Source: Bacillota bacterium
Lineage (GTDB): Bacteria > Bacillota_A > Clostridia > Lachnospirales > Lachnospiraceae
Length of the DNA: 64,000 nucleotides
Assembly (NCBI GenBank): GCA_023407175.1
Contig: JAEYMU010000030.1
Location: forward strand, 62,001-126,000
Direction of reading: 5' to 3'
In this document: positions 51,665 through 59,190 of the stretch, piece after piece
Position numbering within the stretch: position 1 is the first letter of the stretch
Layout of the letters: every line of letters begins with the position of its first letter
Program-made: the position numbers and the translations under genes
The notes under the pieces: model-generated
What the model was told of the DNA's origin: nothing
The model's database searches: none
What the model saw: the letters and a program-made list of their open reading frames with translations, nothing else

Positions 51665-52891
51665 TTAATGAAGCAAGGGAGATATCAGCGTAATATAGAT
51701 ACCTGTTAGAATTGCTGTAGTGATAACTCCGCAGATGTTTGCACTAAGAGCATATTCCATGACAAAGCTCATTTTATTGATTTTTGATACTTCCTTCTGA
51801 GCAACCTTTGCAGTTGTGGGTACACAAGAGACTCCGGCAATACCGACTGTAGGATTAAAATTCTTCCCTGAAAACAGATATACAATATAGCCTCCGATAA
51901 TTCCGCCGATACCTGAAAGAAGCAGTGCCAGCATACCCAGTAATAACAAGGTAAGAATCTCAGGATTAAAAATCGTCTGTGCATCGCATAATACACCTAA
52001 GATTAAACCAAGAAAGAAGGTCGCCGTATATAAAAAACCCTGTTCAATCAGTTTGGTATATTGAGTCAGCCCCGATTCCCTGATTGCTATTCCAAGGAAA
52101 AAGCTTACAAATAGCGGCGCTGCCACAGGGAAAAGAAGGCATAGCACGGTATTTGCTATTACAGCAAAAATCAGTTTATTTCGTGAGGATATGCGGCTTA
52201 CATTTTTGTTCTTGGTAATAATCACCTTTCCCCGAAGTTCCTTGGGAATTAGAAAACGTATGAGAAAAGGATATCCGCCGTAGGTTAAGCTCAAATACAG
52301 GTATGCAACAATTGTAATGGGTACAAACAAATCCGGAGCTAAGGTTAAAGAAGTGAATAATACCATAGGACCATCGGCTCCGCCGATGATGGAAACTGCG
52401 GCCGAAGCACCGGGATCTAAACCAAGTAATCTAGCTATGGGATAGGTCGCTACGGTTCCAAGCTCCGCACACATGGCAATAAACATACCGATAAAAGGAT
52501 GCGAGAGCACCATACCGATATCACAGATAACTCCTATCCCCATAAATACCAGACACGCGATCAAACCATTGCTAAAGGTCAAAGTATAAATGGGCTGCAG
52601 AAAATCAATCTGCATAATATTCATTAAACCATCTGTATCTGTTGTCATTGGCGAAATGAAAAGATTACTTAAATCTCCAGTCGCTTTAACAATTAAGACA
52701 CCTGCATTAATTGCCGACATACCAAATCCCATAGGTATCATAATTAGCGGCTCTAAAACATGCTTTGCCCCCAGATACACCAATAAAATACCAAGAAAAA
52801 TAAGAATAATTCTTGCAATAACGATCCCAGGCTCCTGCTGAAACATAGAGCCTATTCCCTGAAACAAATCGAAAATTTTTATAATAAACAC
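51665..52891 (-). CDS. Na+-translocating decarboxylase beta subunit (OadB/GcdB-like)
   Basis: 408 residues, about ten membrane segments. Carries both signatures of the Na+ channel subunit: IIGGADGPMVLFTS (about 170-183; Asp equivalent to the essential Asp203 of oxaloacetate decarboxylase) and FNPTVGIAGVSCVPTTAKVAQ (about 350-370). In known pumps this subunit couples decarboxylation of carboxybiotin to Na+ export. No alpha (carboxyltransferase), biotin-carrier or gamma gene lies nearby. The start is GTG 52891 with a weak site. Co-transcribed with the 45-residue membrane protein upstream; flanked by two P-II genes. Confidence 0.88.
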   Translation of the reverse strand: MFIIKIFDLFQGIGSMFQQEPGIVIARIILIFLGILLVYLGAKHVLEPLIMIPMGFGMSAINAGVLIVKATGDLSNLFISPMTTDTDGLMNIMQIDFLQPIYTLTFSNGLIACLVFMGIGVICDIGMVLSHPFIGMFIAMCAELGTVATYPIARLLGLDPGASAAVSIIGGADGPMVLFTSLTLAPDLFVPITIVAYLYLSLTYGGYPFLIRFLIPKELRGKVIITKNKNVSRISSRNKLIFAVIANTVLCLLFPVAAPLFVSFFLGIAIRESGLTQYTKLIEQGFLYTATFFLGLILGVLCDAQTIFNPEILTLLLLGMLALLLSGIGGIIGGYIVYLFSGKNFNPTVGIAGVSCVPTTAKVAQKEVSKINKMSFVMEYALSANICGVITTAILTGIYITLISPLLH

Positions 52892-52929
52892 CTTACTTTC
52901 TATTTTGTATTTTTGTAGAGTACTCTCTG

Positions 52930-53067
52930 CTATTCCTGAATTGTTTTCTCATCCTTTGAAAAATGTTTGATTACATCCATTAAAAGCTTTATTAATACCG
53001 CAATACACATCGCCGTGGCAAAGCCTATTCCAAAGACTTCCAATGGGATATAGATAACATCTGTCAT
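52930..53067 (-). CDS. 45-residue membrane protein upstream of oadB-like gene
   Basis: Sequence begins MTDVIYIPLEVFGIGFATAM, continues CIAVLIKLLMDVIKH and ends FSKDEKTIQE: one membrane helix (about 6-30) with a short charged C-terminus. ATG 53067 lies 8 nt after GGAGG; the stop is 38 bp before the oadB-like gene on the same strand. Its size and position suggest an accessory subunit, perhaps a minimal OadG-like gamma subunit, which also has a single N-terminal helix. That assignment is inference from context. Confidence 0.75.
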   Translation of the reverse strand: MTDVIYIPLEVFGIGFATAMCIAVLIKLLMDVIKHFSKDEKTIQE

Positions 53068-53104
53068 AAACGTATCCTCCTATATAATAAAAATCAACCT
53101 TTGC

Positions 53105-53131
53105 CATTATACACCATATTGATGTATAATG
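53105..53131 (-). promoter_or_regulatory. Palindromic operator over a -10 box
   Basis: Perfect 9-bp arms CATTATACA (53105-53113) and TGTATAATG (53123-53131). On the minus strand the proximal arm contains TATAAT, the likely -10 of the small-protein/oadB operon; the -35 is not clear. A dimeric repressor binding here would occlude the polymerase. Confidence 0.5.
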
Positions 53132-53191
53132 CGAAGTATAAAATTATAATTATTTCCGACTCTGACGGTAAAATAAAATACATTGCTGATA

Positions 53192-53247
53192 TATAAAAAC
53201 ATACCTTACAGACATACACAGTTTTCACTGTGTATGCTGAAAGGTAT
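53192..53247 (-). terminator. Terminator of amt-glnK
   Basis: Minus-strand ATACCTT..GCATACACAGT-GAAA-ACTGTGTATG..AAGGTAT followed by GTTTTTATAT, 36 bp past the glnK stop. Confidence 0.85.
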
Positions 53248-53283
53248 ATGAATTACAACAGTTCCTATAAACTAACCGTAAAT

Positions 53284-53622
53284 TTACAATGCCTCATCAC
53301 CACGTTCACCGGTTCTGATTCTAACGGCGTCCTCTACTTCATAGATAAAAATTTTACCATCCCCATAGTTGCCTGTGGTGATTTCCTTTACAACCTTTGC
53401 AATAATAACCTCAGCCACATCGGAAGGTACCACTGTTTCCACCTTAAGCTTAGGCAACAGGTTCACACTTGTCTTTGTGCCTCTGTATACCTGCACATAC
53501 CCCTTTTGCTTACCATAGCCCATAATGTTGCTGATCATAAGTCCGTTTGCATTGCATTCATTCAGAATTTCCTTCAGGTTCTCCAGTTTCTCAGGCCTGA
53601 TAATGATTTCTAATTTTTTCAT
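53284..53622 (-). CDS. glnK: P-II signal protein (copy next to amt)
   Basis: 112 residues. T-loop GYGKQKGYVQVYRGTKTSVN (35-54) again has Thr at position 51, so it cannot be regulated by uridylylation of Tyr51. Position next to amt is the conserved GlnK-AmtB arrangement: GlnK plugs the ammonium channel when 2-oxoglutarate is low. ATG 53622 follows ATGGAGGACAAT; the ATG in the ribosome-binding site is not used. A CCGC-AAA-GCGG hairpin (53639-53649) precedes it. Confidence 0.94.
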   Translation of the reverse strand: MKKLEIIIRPEKLENLKEILNECNANGLMISNIMGYGKQKGYVQVYRGTKTSVNLLPKLKVETVVPSDVAEVIIAKVVKEITTGNYGDGKIFIYEVEDAVRIRTGERGDEAL

Positions 53623-53682
53623 ATTGTCCTCCATTCTGCCGCAAAGCGGTATTCATAATAAGAAGATCTATTCCCTGACCAC

Positions 53683-54987
53683 TTACTCCTTAATGCTGGG
53701 TGCAAAATCAGGATATGCCTGGCTGCCATGCTCGCCGATATCCAAACCTTGAATTTCTTCTTCCTTGCTAACACGAAGTCCAAGAGTTGCCTTAATTGCA
53801 AGCCATACAATGGAGGTAGTTACTACAACGAAGGCTGCGACAGTTACGATACCCAACAGCTGTGCACCAAGGAGTGTAAAGCCACCGCCGTAGAAAAGTC
53901 CATTACCGGTTGCTGCACCGGTGATACCGTCTTTTGCAAATAAACCAACACAAATTGTACCGAATATACCGTTAACCAGATGAACAGAAAGTGCTCCAAC
54001 AGGATCATCAACCTTAATCTTATCAAAGAATAAAACCGAGAATACTACAATAACTCCAGCGAGTGCACCGATTATAAGGGCCGCAGGAACACTGACAAAT
54101 GCACAGGGGGCTGTAATAGCAACTAAGCCTGCCAATAAACCATTGATGCTCATGCCCAAATCAGGCTTGCCAATAACAATCCAGGAGGTAGCAGTTGCAG
54201 TAAGGACAGCCACAATACCGGCTGTATTTGTTGTAACAACAATATGTGCGATGGAACTCGGGTCTGCTGCCATGGTTGAACCAGGGTTAAAACCAAACCA
54301 GCCAAGCCAGAGGATAATAGCACCGATCGTTGCCAGGGACATATTGTGTCCAGGAATTGTCTGGGTCTTGCCGTCCTTATACTTGCCGATTCTGGGTCCA
54401 AGAATTACTGCTCCGGTCAGGGCTGCCCAACCGCCTACACTGTGTACTACAGTCGAACCTGCAAAATCCCAGAAGCCGTTAGCAGAAAGCCAACCGCCGC
54501 CCCAAATCCAATGTCCGACAACCGGATAGATTAATAAGGTAAGCGCAAAGGAGAAAACAATGAAAGAAATATACTTGATACGTTCTGCAACAGCTCCAGA
54601 TACAATCGTAGCCGCAGTTCCGCAGAATACCAGCTGGAAGAAGAACTTTGCCCAAAGCGGAATACCAGTCCAGGATATGGCGGAATATACACCGGAATAT
54701 GCGTCCCCTGTAGCCGGAGAATTATCTGTTCCGCCAACAAAGAATAAGCCCTTCAGTCCGATGAAACCATTACCGTCACCAAACATAATTCCCCAACCTA
54801 ATAACAAAAAGCCTAAGGAGGAAACTGCAAATACAATAAAATTTTTGGATAGAATGTTAACTGCATTCTTCGATCTGGCAAAACCGCTTTCAACCGACGC
54901 AAAGCCTAAGTTCATAAAAAATACCAGAAAAGCCGTGATCAGAACCCAGACTGTGTCTAATGCCACTTTCAAATCTCCTATTTCCAT
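53683..54987 (-). CDS. amt: Ammonium transporter
   Basis: 434 residues, eleven membrane helices. Amt/Rh family: LVFFMNLGFASVESGFARSKN (about 18-38, with the conserved early Phe/Glu region), GGWAALTGAVILGPRIGKY (about 190), FNPGS (about 235), and the twin-His pore represented by VVHSVGGWAA (about 187) and VHLVNGIFGTI (about 338). C-terminal EEEIQGLDIGEHGSQAYPDF is the cytosolic tail contacted by GlnK. ATG 54987 follows AAGGGAG by 7 nt. Followed by glnK after 60 bp. Confidence 0.95.
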   Translation of the reverse strand: MEIGDLKVALDTVWVLITAFLVFFMNLGFASVESGFARSKNAVNILSKNFIVFAVSSLGFLLLGWGIMFGDGNGFIGLKGLFFVGGTDNSPATGDAYSGVYSAISWTGIPLWAKFFFQLVFCGTAATIVSGAVAERIKYISFIVFSFALTLLIYPVVGHWIWGGGWLSANGFWDFAGSTVVHSVGGWAALTGAVILGPRIGKYKDGKTQTIPGHNMSLATIGAIILWLGWFGFNPGSTMAADPSSIAHIVVTTNTAGIVAVLTATATSWIVIGKPDLGMSINGLLAGLVAITAPCAFVSVPAALIIGALAGVIVVFSVLFFDKIKVDDPVGALSVHLVNGIFGTICVGLFAKDGITGAATGNGLFYGGGFTLLGAQLLGIVTVAAFVVVTTSIVWLAIKATLGLRVSKEEEIQGLDIGEHGSQAYPDFAPSIKE

Positions 54988-55134
54988 AATACAACTCCCT
55001 TTCTTCATATAAATTTTATTTATATTCAATTCCTTATAGGAATCCAAGTTTTCCTCAGGAACTGTATATACCGTTTTAATTTCTACTTTTAATCCCTTGT
55101 ATTACCATCCTTTTGCAATAATGTACATTTTTCT

Positions 55135-55161
55135 ATTATATTTATAAAAAAACAGAGTCAA
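55135..55161 (-). promoter_or_regulatory. Possible amt promoter overlapping a terminator
   Basis: Minus-strand TTGACT (55156-55161) and TATAAT (55135-55140), 15-nt spacer. The -35 is the right arm of the last upstream terminator. The leader from here to the amt start is about 140 nt. Confidence 0.45.
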
Positions 55162-55186
55162 GGTTTTAATCCTTGACTCCGTCGTC
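55145..55186 (-). terminator. Tandem terminator 1 with hexaloop hairpin, amt leader
   Basis: Minus-strand GAGTCAAGG..CCTTGACTC and TTTTTTT. Its left arm is overlapped by a small hairpin GAC-GACGGA-GTC (55175-55186), so the two cannot form together. Closest of three such units to amt. Confidence 0.75.
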
Positions 55187-55235
55187 TCATTCATACCGAT
55201 ATTATTTATTGATAAAATTTGTTCATCGTTCTTAT

Positions 55236-55312
55236 AAAAAACAGGGCCAAAACTTTTAGCTTTGACCACAGTGTCAACGTCTGATATGCAATTACCGGTA
55301 AACCTGCTTACC
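55236..55312 (-). terminator. Tandem terminator 2 with two hexaloop hairpins
   Basis: Minus-strand GGTCAAAG..TTTTGGCC and TTTTTT. Left arm overlapped by TTGAC-ACTGTG-GTCAA (55262-55277); a further hairpin GGTAA-GCAGGT-TTACC (55297-55312) lies 19 nt upstream. Both loops are six bases with G at position 4. Confidence 0.65.
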
Positions 55313-55362
55313 TAATTTTTACCTATTATTGTTTGAAATTTATTTTTTCTGACTTCCTACGT

Positions 55363-55403
55363 AAAAAAAGAGGCCAAAGTAAATTTACTTTGGCCTCTTC
55401 GCC
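55363..55403 (-). terminator. Tandem terminator 3 with hexaloop hairpin
   Basis: A perfect 28-bp palindrome, GAGGCCAAAGTAAA / TTTACTTTGGCCTC (55370-55397), then TTTTTTT on the minus strand. Left arm overlapped by GGC-GAAGAG-GCC (55392-55403). May also end the Na+/Ca2+ exchanger transcript. From 55404 to 55652 the DNA is AT-rich and I see nothing else in it. Confidence 0.8.
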
Positions 55404-55652
55404 GATTTCCATTTTCAATTAAGTTATTGTGAGTATAACATAAGTTTTTTTCCATTGCAATATCTTTTTTTATATCGTTTTTATTCTTTTTATATTTATT
55501 TTACATCTTTTCTGATTAATATAAATACTTTATAATTATTTACATTTATTATATGCATGTTATAGCATCCTGTAAATCAAAAGTCAATACCCTTAATAAA
55601 ATATTATTATATCATGTTACAATTTAGTGGTTTTTCACTTTGAGGACATTCA

Positions 55653-56648
55653 TTATGCCAAAACGGACAGTACCTTAACAGCAAGATAAGCCATATATCC
55701 GGCCAGCAGGAAAATACCGGCCCACCGCTGCAGCCTTTTTCTAAGCAAAGACATAATAAATACAAGTATGGTAAATAACAGCATAGAAGCAACATCGAAC
55801 CAGAGGCTTTTTGCAGCAGTAATGGGAAAAATAGTTGAAGAGATCCCTAAGACGAGCAGAATATTGAAAATATTGCTGCCAATACAATTTCCAAGCACAA
55901 TCTCAGGTTCTCTTTTTCTCGCAGCCATTATACTTGTTATAAGCTCTGGCATAGTAGTGGCAAGGGCTACCACGGTCAATCCTATCAACGTTTCACTTAA
56001 TCCAAAGTTTTGTGCGATTTGTGTACTGCTGTCTACCGTTAATTTACCCCCAGCAAAAAGACCCAGCAAAGACAGTACCGAGTAGCACCATAATTTCATT
56101 AATCCGGTATTCTTCTGCTTCCCAGTCGGTTGTGAGGGCAATTCATTATTTCCGTCACCATCCGTATCAATGTCACCATCGGCATCAATCTGTATTCTGG
56201 CCGATTTTTTGACACTCTTGAATACATAGATCATAAACAATACAAACGCACCCAGCAGAATTAGCCCCTCAAATCTTGACAACCTTCCATCTATGAACAT
56301 CATAGCACCAAGCGCAATTTGAATGATAATCAACATAGGCATTTCTCGCTTTACAGCGCTGTCCTTTATCTGCAGAGGAAAAATAGCTGCTGCCACTCCG
56401 ACAATGAGTGCTATATTTGATATGGAGCTGCCAATTATATTTCCCAGCGTCAACTGATTTGTATGATTTATGCCTGACATAATTCCGACCGCAAGCTCAG
56501 GAGCACTGGTTCCGAAAGCAACAACAGTAATTCCAATAATAAAAGAAGAAATGCCGTATCTGCGTGCTATTTTTGAAACAGAATCAATTAAAACATCCGA
56601 ACTCTTTATAATCAAAATCAGACCTAAAATTAAAAGTAGAAATTCCAT
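55653..56648 (-). CDS. Na+/Ca2+ exchanger (CaCA family, YrbG-like)
   Basis: 331 residues, ten membrane helices in two inverted halves. The alpha-1 repeat is GTSAPELAVGIMSGINHTNQLTLGNIIGSSISNI (about 47-80) and the alpha-2 repeat is ATTMPELITSIMAARKREPEIVLGNCIGSNIFNI (about 230-263). The acidic central loop (DADGDIDTDGDGNN, about 157-170) resembles a Ca2+-binding stretch. It extrudes Ca2+ using the Na+ gradient. The start is ATG 56648 after GGGGGA. Upstream of amt, but the triple terminators separate them. Confidence 0.92.
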   Translation of the reverse strand: MEFLLLILGLILIIKSSDVLIDSVSKIARRYGISSFIIGITVVAFGTSAPELAVGIMSGINHTNQLTLGNIIGSSISNIALIVGVAAAIFPLQIKDSAVKREMPMLIIIQIALGAMMFIDGRLSRFEGLILLGAFVLFMIYVFKSVKKSARIQIDADGDIDTDGDGNNELPSQPTGKQKNTGLMKLWCYSVLSLLGLFAGGKLTVDSSTQIAQNFGLSETLIGLTVVALATTMPELITSIMAARKREPEIVLGNCIGSNIFNILLVLGISSTIFPITAAKSLWFDVASMLLFTILVFIMSLLRKRLQRWAGIFLLAGYMAYLAVKVLSVLA

Positions 56649-56740
56649 AAAATCCCCCTGTTCTAATAATTCTCCATACAATAATAGAATTACCTAAAAC
56701 TCAAAAGATAATTGTGCATAAGAAATTATCCTCGTACAAC

Positions 56741-56775
56741 AAAAAAAGTGGGAAGCTTTTTACAAAGCTCCCCAC
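56741..56775 (-). terminator. Terminator of queA
   Basis: Minus-strand GTGGGGAGCTTTG..AAGCTTCCCAC followed by TTTTTTTG, about 100 bp past the queA stop. Confidence 0.85.
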
Positions 56776-56878
56776 CCATAAGCTCAAAATCTTGAAGCAG
56801 TTTCCTGCCCAACCGGGTAAAACTTATTTTATTATATCACAATTTAGCAGCGAAGTCAATATCTACCATTTTTTGTAA

Positions 56879-57934
56879 CTACTGAATCAACATTGCATCC
56901 CCGAAGCTGAAGAATCGGTAGTGTTCCCTTACCGCCTCCTGATAGGCCTCCATAATATGCTCCCTTCCTGCTAACGCCGATACCAGCATCATCAGCGTAG
57001 ATTCCGGCAGATGAAAATTAGTAATTAATGCATCCAGCACTTTAAAACGGTAGCCGGGGTAGATAAAGATGGAGGTATCCCCGCTTCCGGCCTGTACGAT
57101 TCCATTCTCATCCGCTGCCGATTCAATGGTGCGGCAGCTCGTAGTTCCCACACAAATAACTCTTCCGGCGGCTTTTTTCGTCTGATTGATCAGGTCTGCC
57201 GCCTCACCGGTAACCTGATAGAACTCGGAATGCATATGGTGCTCCAGCACATTCTCCACCTTAACCGGGCGGAAGGTTCCAAGCCCTACATGCAGAGTAA
57301 CATTGGCAAGCTTTACGCCCATCGCCTCAATATCCCCAAGCAGTTCCCTGGTAAAATGCAATCCTGCCGTAGGTGCGGCCGCGGACCCGTCATATTTTGC
57401 ATAAACTGTCTGATAACGGTTCTTATCGGAAAGCTCCTGTGTGATATAAGGGGGGAGAGGCATTTCCCCCAGCCGGTCAAGAATTTCTTCAAAGATACCC
57501 TGATAGTCAAAGCGGACCAGCCGGTTGCCCTCCTCCAGCATATCGATAATCTCTCCGGTAAGCAATCCGTTTCCAAAGCTGATCTTCGTTCCGATTCTTG
57601 CCTTCTTCCCCGGCTTGACCAGCGTCTCCCAGATATCCTTTTCCCTGCGCTTTAGAAGCAGCAGCTCGATTTTGGCCCCCCGCGGTTCCCCGGTATCCTG
57701 GGCACTATGCTCCTTTTGCTTCTCTCCAATTAATCTGGCGGGAATTACTCTGGTATTATTGATCACCAGACAATCCCCCGGCTTTAAATACTGTGTGATC
57801 TGCTTGAATATCCTATGCTCTATTGCACCGGTCTGCCTATCAAGCACCAGCAATCTGGAGCCTGAACGGTCCGCAAGGGGCGACTGGGCAATCAGCTCCT
57901 GTGGCAGCTCATAATAAAAATCCCGTGTTTTCAT
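56879..57934 (-). CDS. queA: S-adenosylmethionine:tRNA ribosyltransferase-isomerase
   Basis: 351 residues. Transfers ribose from SAM to preQ1 in tRNA, making epoxyqueuosine. Begins [17 protein letters not shown]; the family motifs [27 protein letters not shown] and [10 protein letters not shown] (about 205-245) and the C-terminal [19 protein letters not shown] (about 300) are intact. ATG 57934 follows GGAAGGATG; the frame extends upstream through the leader hairpin without support. No other queuosine gene lies nearby. Leader shared with aroE. Confidence 0.95.
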   Translation of the reverse strand: MKTRDFYYELPQELIAQSPLADRSGSRLLVLDRQTGAIEHRIFKQITQYLKPGDCLVINNTRVIPARLIGEKQKEHSAQDTGEPRGAKIELLLLKRREKDIWETLVKPGKKARIGTKISFGNGLLTGEIIDMLEEGNRLVRFDYQGIFEEILDRLGEMPLPPYITQELSDKNRYQTVYAKYDGSAAAPTAGLHFTRELLGDIEAMGVKLANVTLHVGLGTFRPVKVENVLEHHMHSEFYQVTGEAADLINQTKKAAGRVICVGTTSCRTIESAADENGIVQAGSGDTSIFIYPGYRFKVLDALITNFHLPESTLMMLVSALAGREHIMEAYQEAVREHYRFFSFGDAMLIQ

Positions 57935-58045
57935 TTTTACATCCTTCCGCCTATCACAAGCCTGCTTGTGATAGGCACCAATAAATAGTTTGATGCGATA
58001 CTGCTTCAATAAGGAGTTTGAAAGTGCCTTTTACTTTCAAACATT
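57935..58045 (-). promoter_or_regulatory. Two-hairpin leader of queA (shared with aroE)
   Basis: Hairpin 1 (58016-58042) is GTTTGAAAGT..ACTTTCAAAC. Hairpin 2 (57949-57976) has arms GCCTATCACAAG and CTTGTGATAGGC around loop CAGG on the transcript, then a 14-nt tail GGAAGGATGTAAAA to the ATG. Between the hairpins is a 39-nt spacer, against 11 nt in aroE. Confidence 0.65.
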
Positions 58046-58113
58046 TCTCCATTCCAGGTTCTTTCCGAATAAAAAGACTGTTCCATAAGGACCAGTCTCT
58101 GCTTTGCCTATGA

Positions 58114-58266
58114 CTAAAACATCAAATCCGATTTCTTCTTTAACAGCCGGGTTCCATTCAAAATCAATAAGATACCGGCTACTACCCCAGCTACTATCAT
58201 CAGTATTCCTAAAACCAAATTCCATACTCCTACTGATTTCATTGTGTGATAAATCTTCTCCATCAT
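58114..58266 (-). CDS. 50-residue membrane protein
   Basis: Begins MMEKIYHTMKSVGVWNLVLG, continues ILMIVAGVVAGILLILNGTR and ends LLKKKSDLMF: one or two tightly packed hydrophobic helices (about 15-37) and a basic tail, positive side inside. ATG 58266 follows ATGGAGGTTATC, with the hairpin CTGCT-GCCA-AGCAG (58279-58292) just before, the leader pattern of many genes here. Lies between pyrE and queA on the same strand. Function unknown. An 83-codon frame in another phase over the same DNA lacks a ribosome-binding site. Confidence 0.75.
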   Translation of the reverse strand: MMEKIYHTMKSVGVWNLVLGILMIVAGVVAGILLILNGTRLLKKKSDLMF

Positions 58267-58361
58267 GATAACCTCCATCTGCTGCCAAGCAGTTTTAATC
58301 CAAAAGCGAATTTACAATCCGCTGCGTGAATTACGGCCGTTTATAATTCACTCTAACTTTA

Positions 58362-59036
58362 CTAATTCGCCCCATATTGCTTATAATATGCGTCAATGGC
58401 GGCTTTTAATGTATCATCGATAATAATTTTTCCTTTGTAGGGCTGATTATACAGATGCTCTACCACTTCTTCCATCGTTACGATGGCGGTTGTGGCAATA
58501 TGATAATTTTCTTCAATTTCAGAAAGAGCGCTCTTACTTCCCTGTCCCCTTTCCATACGGTCTACAGATACCACCAGGCCCAGCACATTCGTATCACCCT
58601 GTGCCTTAAGTATCGGCATGGTCTCGCCAATGGAGGTACCGGCAGTTGTTACATCCTCGATAATAACCACCCGGTCACCGTCAGCCAGCGGAGACCCCAG
58701 TAAGATACCCGTATCACCATGATCCTTAACCTCTTTACGGTTGGAGCAATATTTCACATCCTTCCCATAGAACTCACTGATTGCCATTGCCGTTGCCACA
58801 CTAAGCGGTATTCCCTTATAGGCCGGTCCGAATAATACATCAAAGGCCAATCCGTATTTGTCATTGATCGCCTTTGCATAATACTCGCCCAGTCTTCGAA
58901 GCTGGCTGCCCGTGCGGTAAAAGCCTGTATTAACAAAGAAAGGGGTCTTCCTTCCACTCTTGGTGATAAAGTCGCCAAATTTAAGCACTCCGCAGTCCAC
59001 CATAAATTCAATAAATTCCTTCTTATACTGTTCCAT
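58362..59036 (-). CDS. pyrE: Orotate phosphoribosyltransferase
   Basis: 224 residues. Couples orotate to PRPP, giving OMP. N-terminal LKFGDFITKSGRKTPFFVNTGFY (about 18-40), FGPAYKGIPLSVATA (about 68-82), catalytic loop KDHGDTGILLGSPLADG (about 102-118) and the PRPP motif VVIIEDVTTAGTSIGE (about 122-137). Follows pyrD by 154 bp. A stable nested hairpin (GCAGCA..TGCTGC around CCTGTAC..GTACAGG, 59055-59103) sits immediately before its ribosome-binding site. Confidence 0.96.
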   Translation of the reverse strand: MEQYKKEFIEFMVDCGVLKFGDFITKSGRKTPFFVNTGFYRTGSQLRRLGEYYAKAINDKYGLAFDVLFGPAYKGIPLSVATAMAISEFYGKDVKYCSNRKEVKDHGDTGILLGSPLADGDRVVIIEDVTTAGTSIGETMPILKAQGDTNVLGLVVSVDRMERGQGSKSALSEIEENYHIATTAIVTMEEVVEHLYNQPYKGKIIIDDTLKAAIDAYYKQYGAN

Positions 59037-59190
59037 ACCTTACCTCATTCCTGCGCAGCACCCGTCCTGTACCGGAGCTTACACCAGTACAGGCTTATGC
59101 TGCCATATTTATTTTAGCATAAATTATGATAAAGAAAAGTATTTCTTATTAAACTTCCCAAAAAATTAACAATTTTTTATCATATTGGGA

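Noticed and set aside
53101..53135. GlnR/TnrA box (TGTNA-N7-TNACA) at the oadB operon
   Set aside because: The palindrome TGTATAATG does not match the required bases; called only a generic operator.
57935..58045. preQ1 riboswitch upstream of queA
   Set aside because: The conserved preQ1 aptamer sequence is absent; the leader instead matches that of aroE.
58037..58288. 83-codon minus-strand frame beginning MAADGGYHDGED
   Set aside because: It overlaps the small membrane protein in another phase, its start lies within the ribosome-binding hairpin and its composition is not protein-like.
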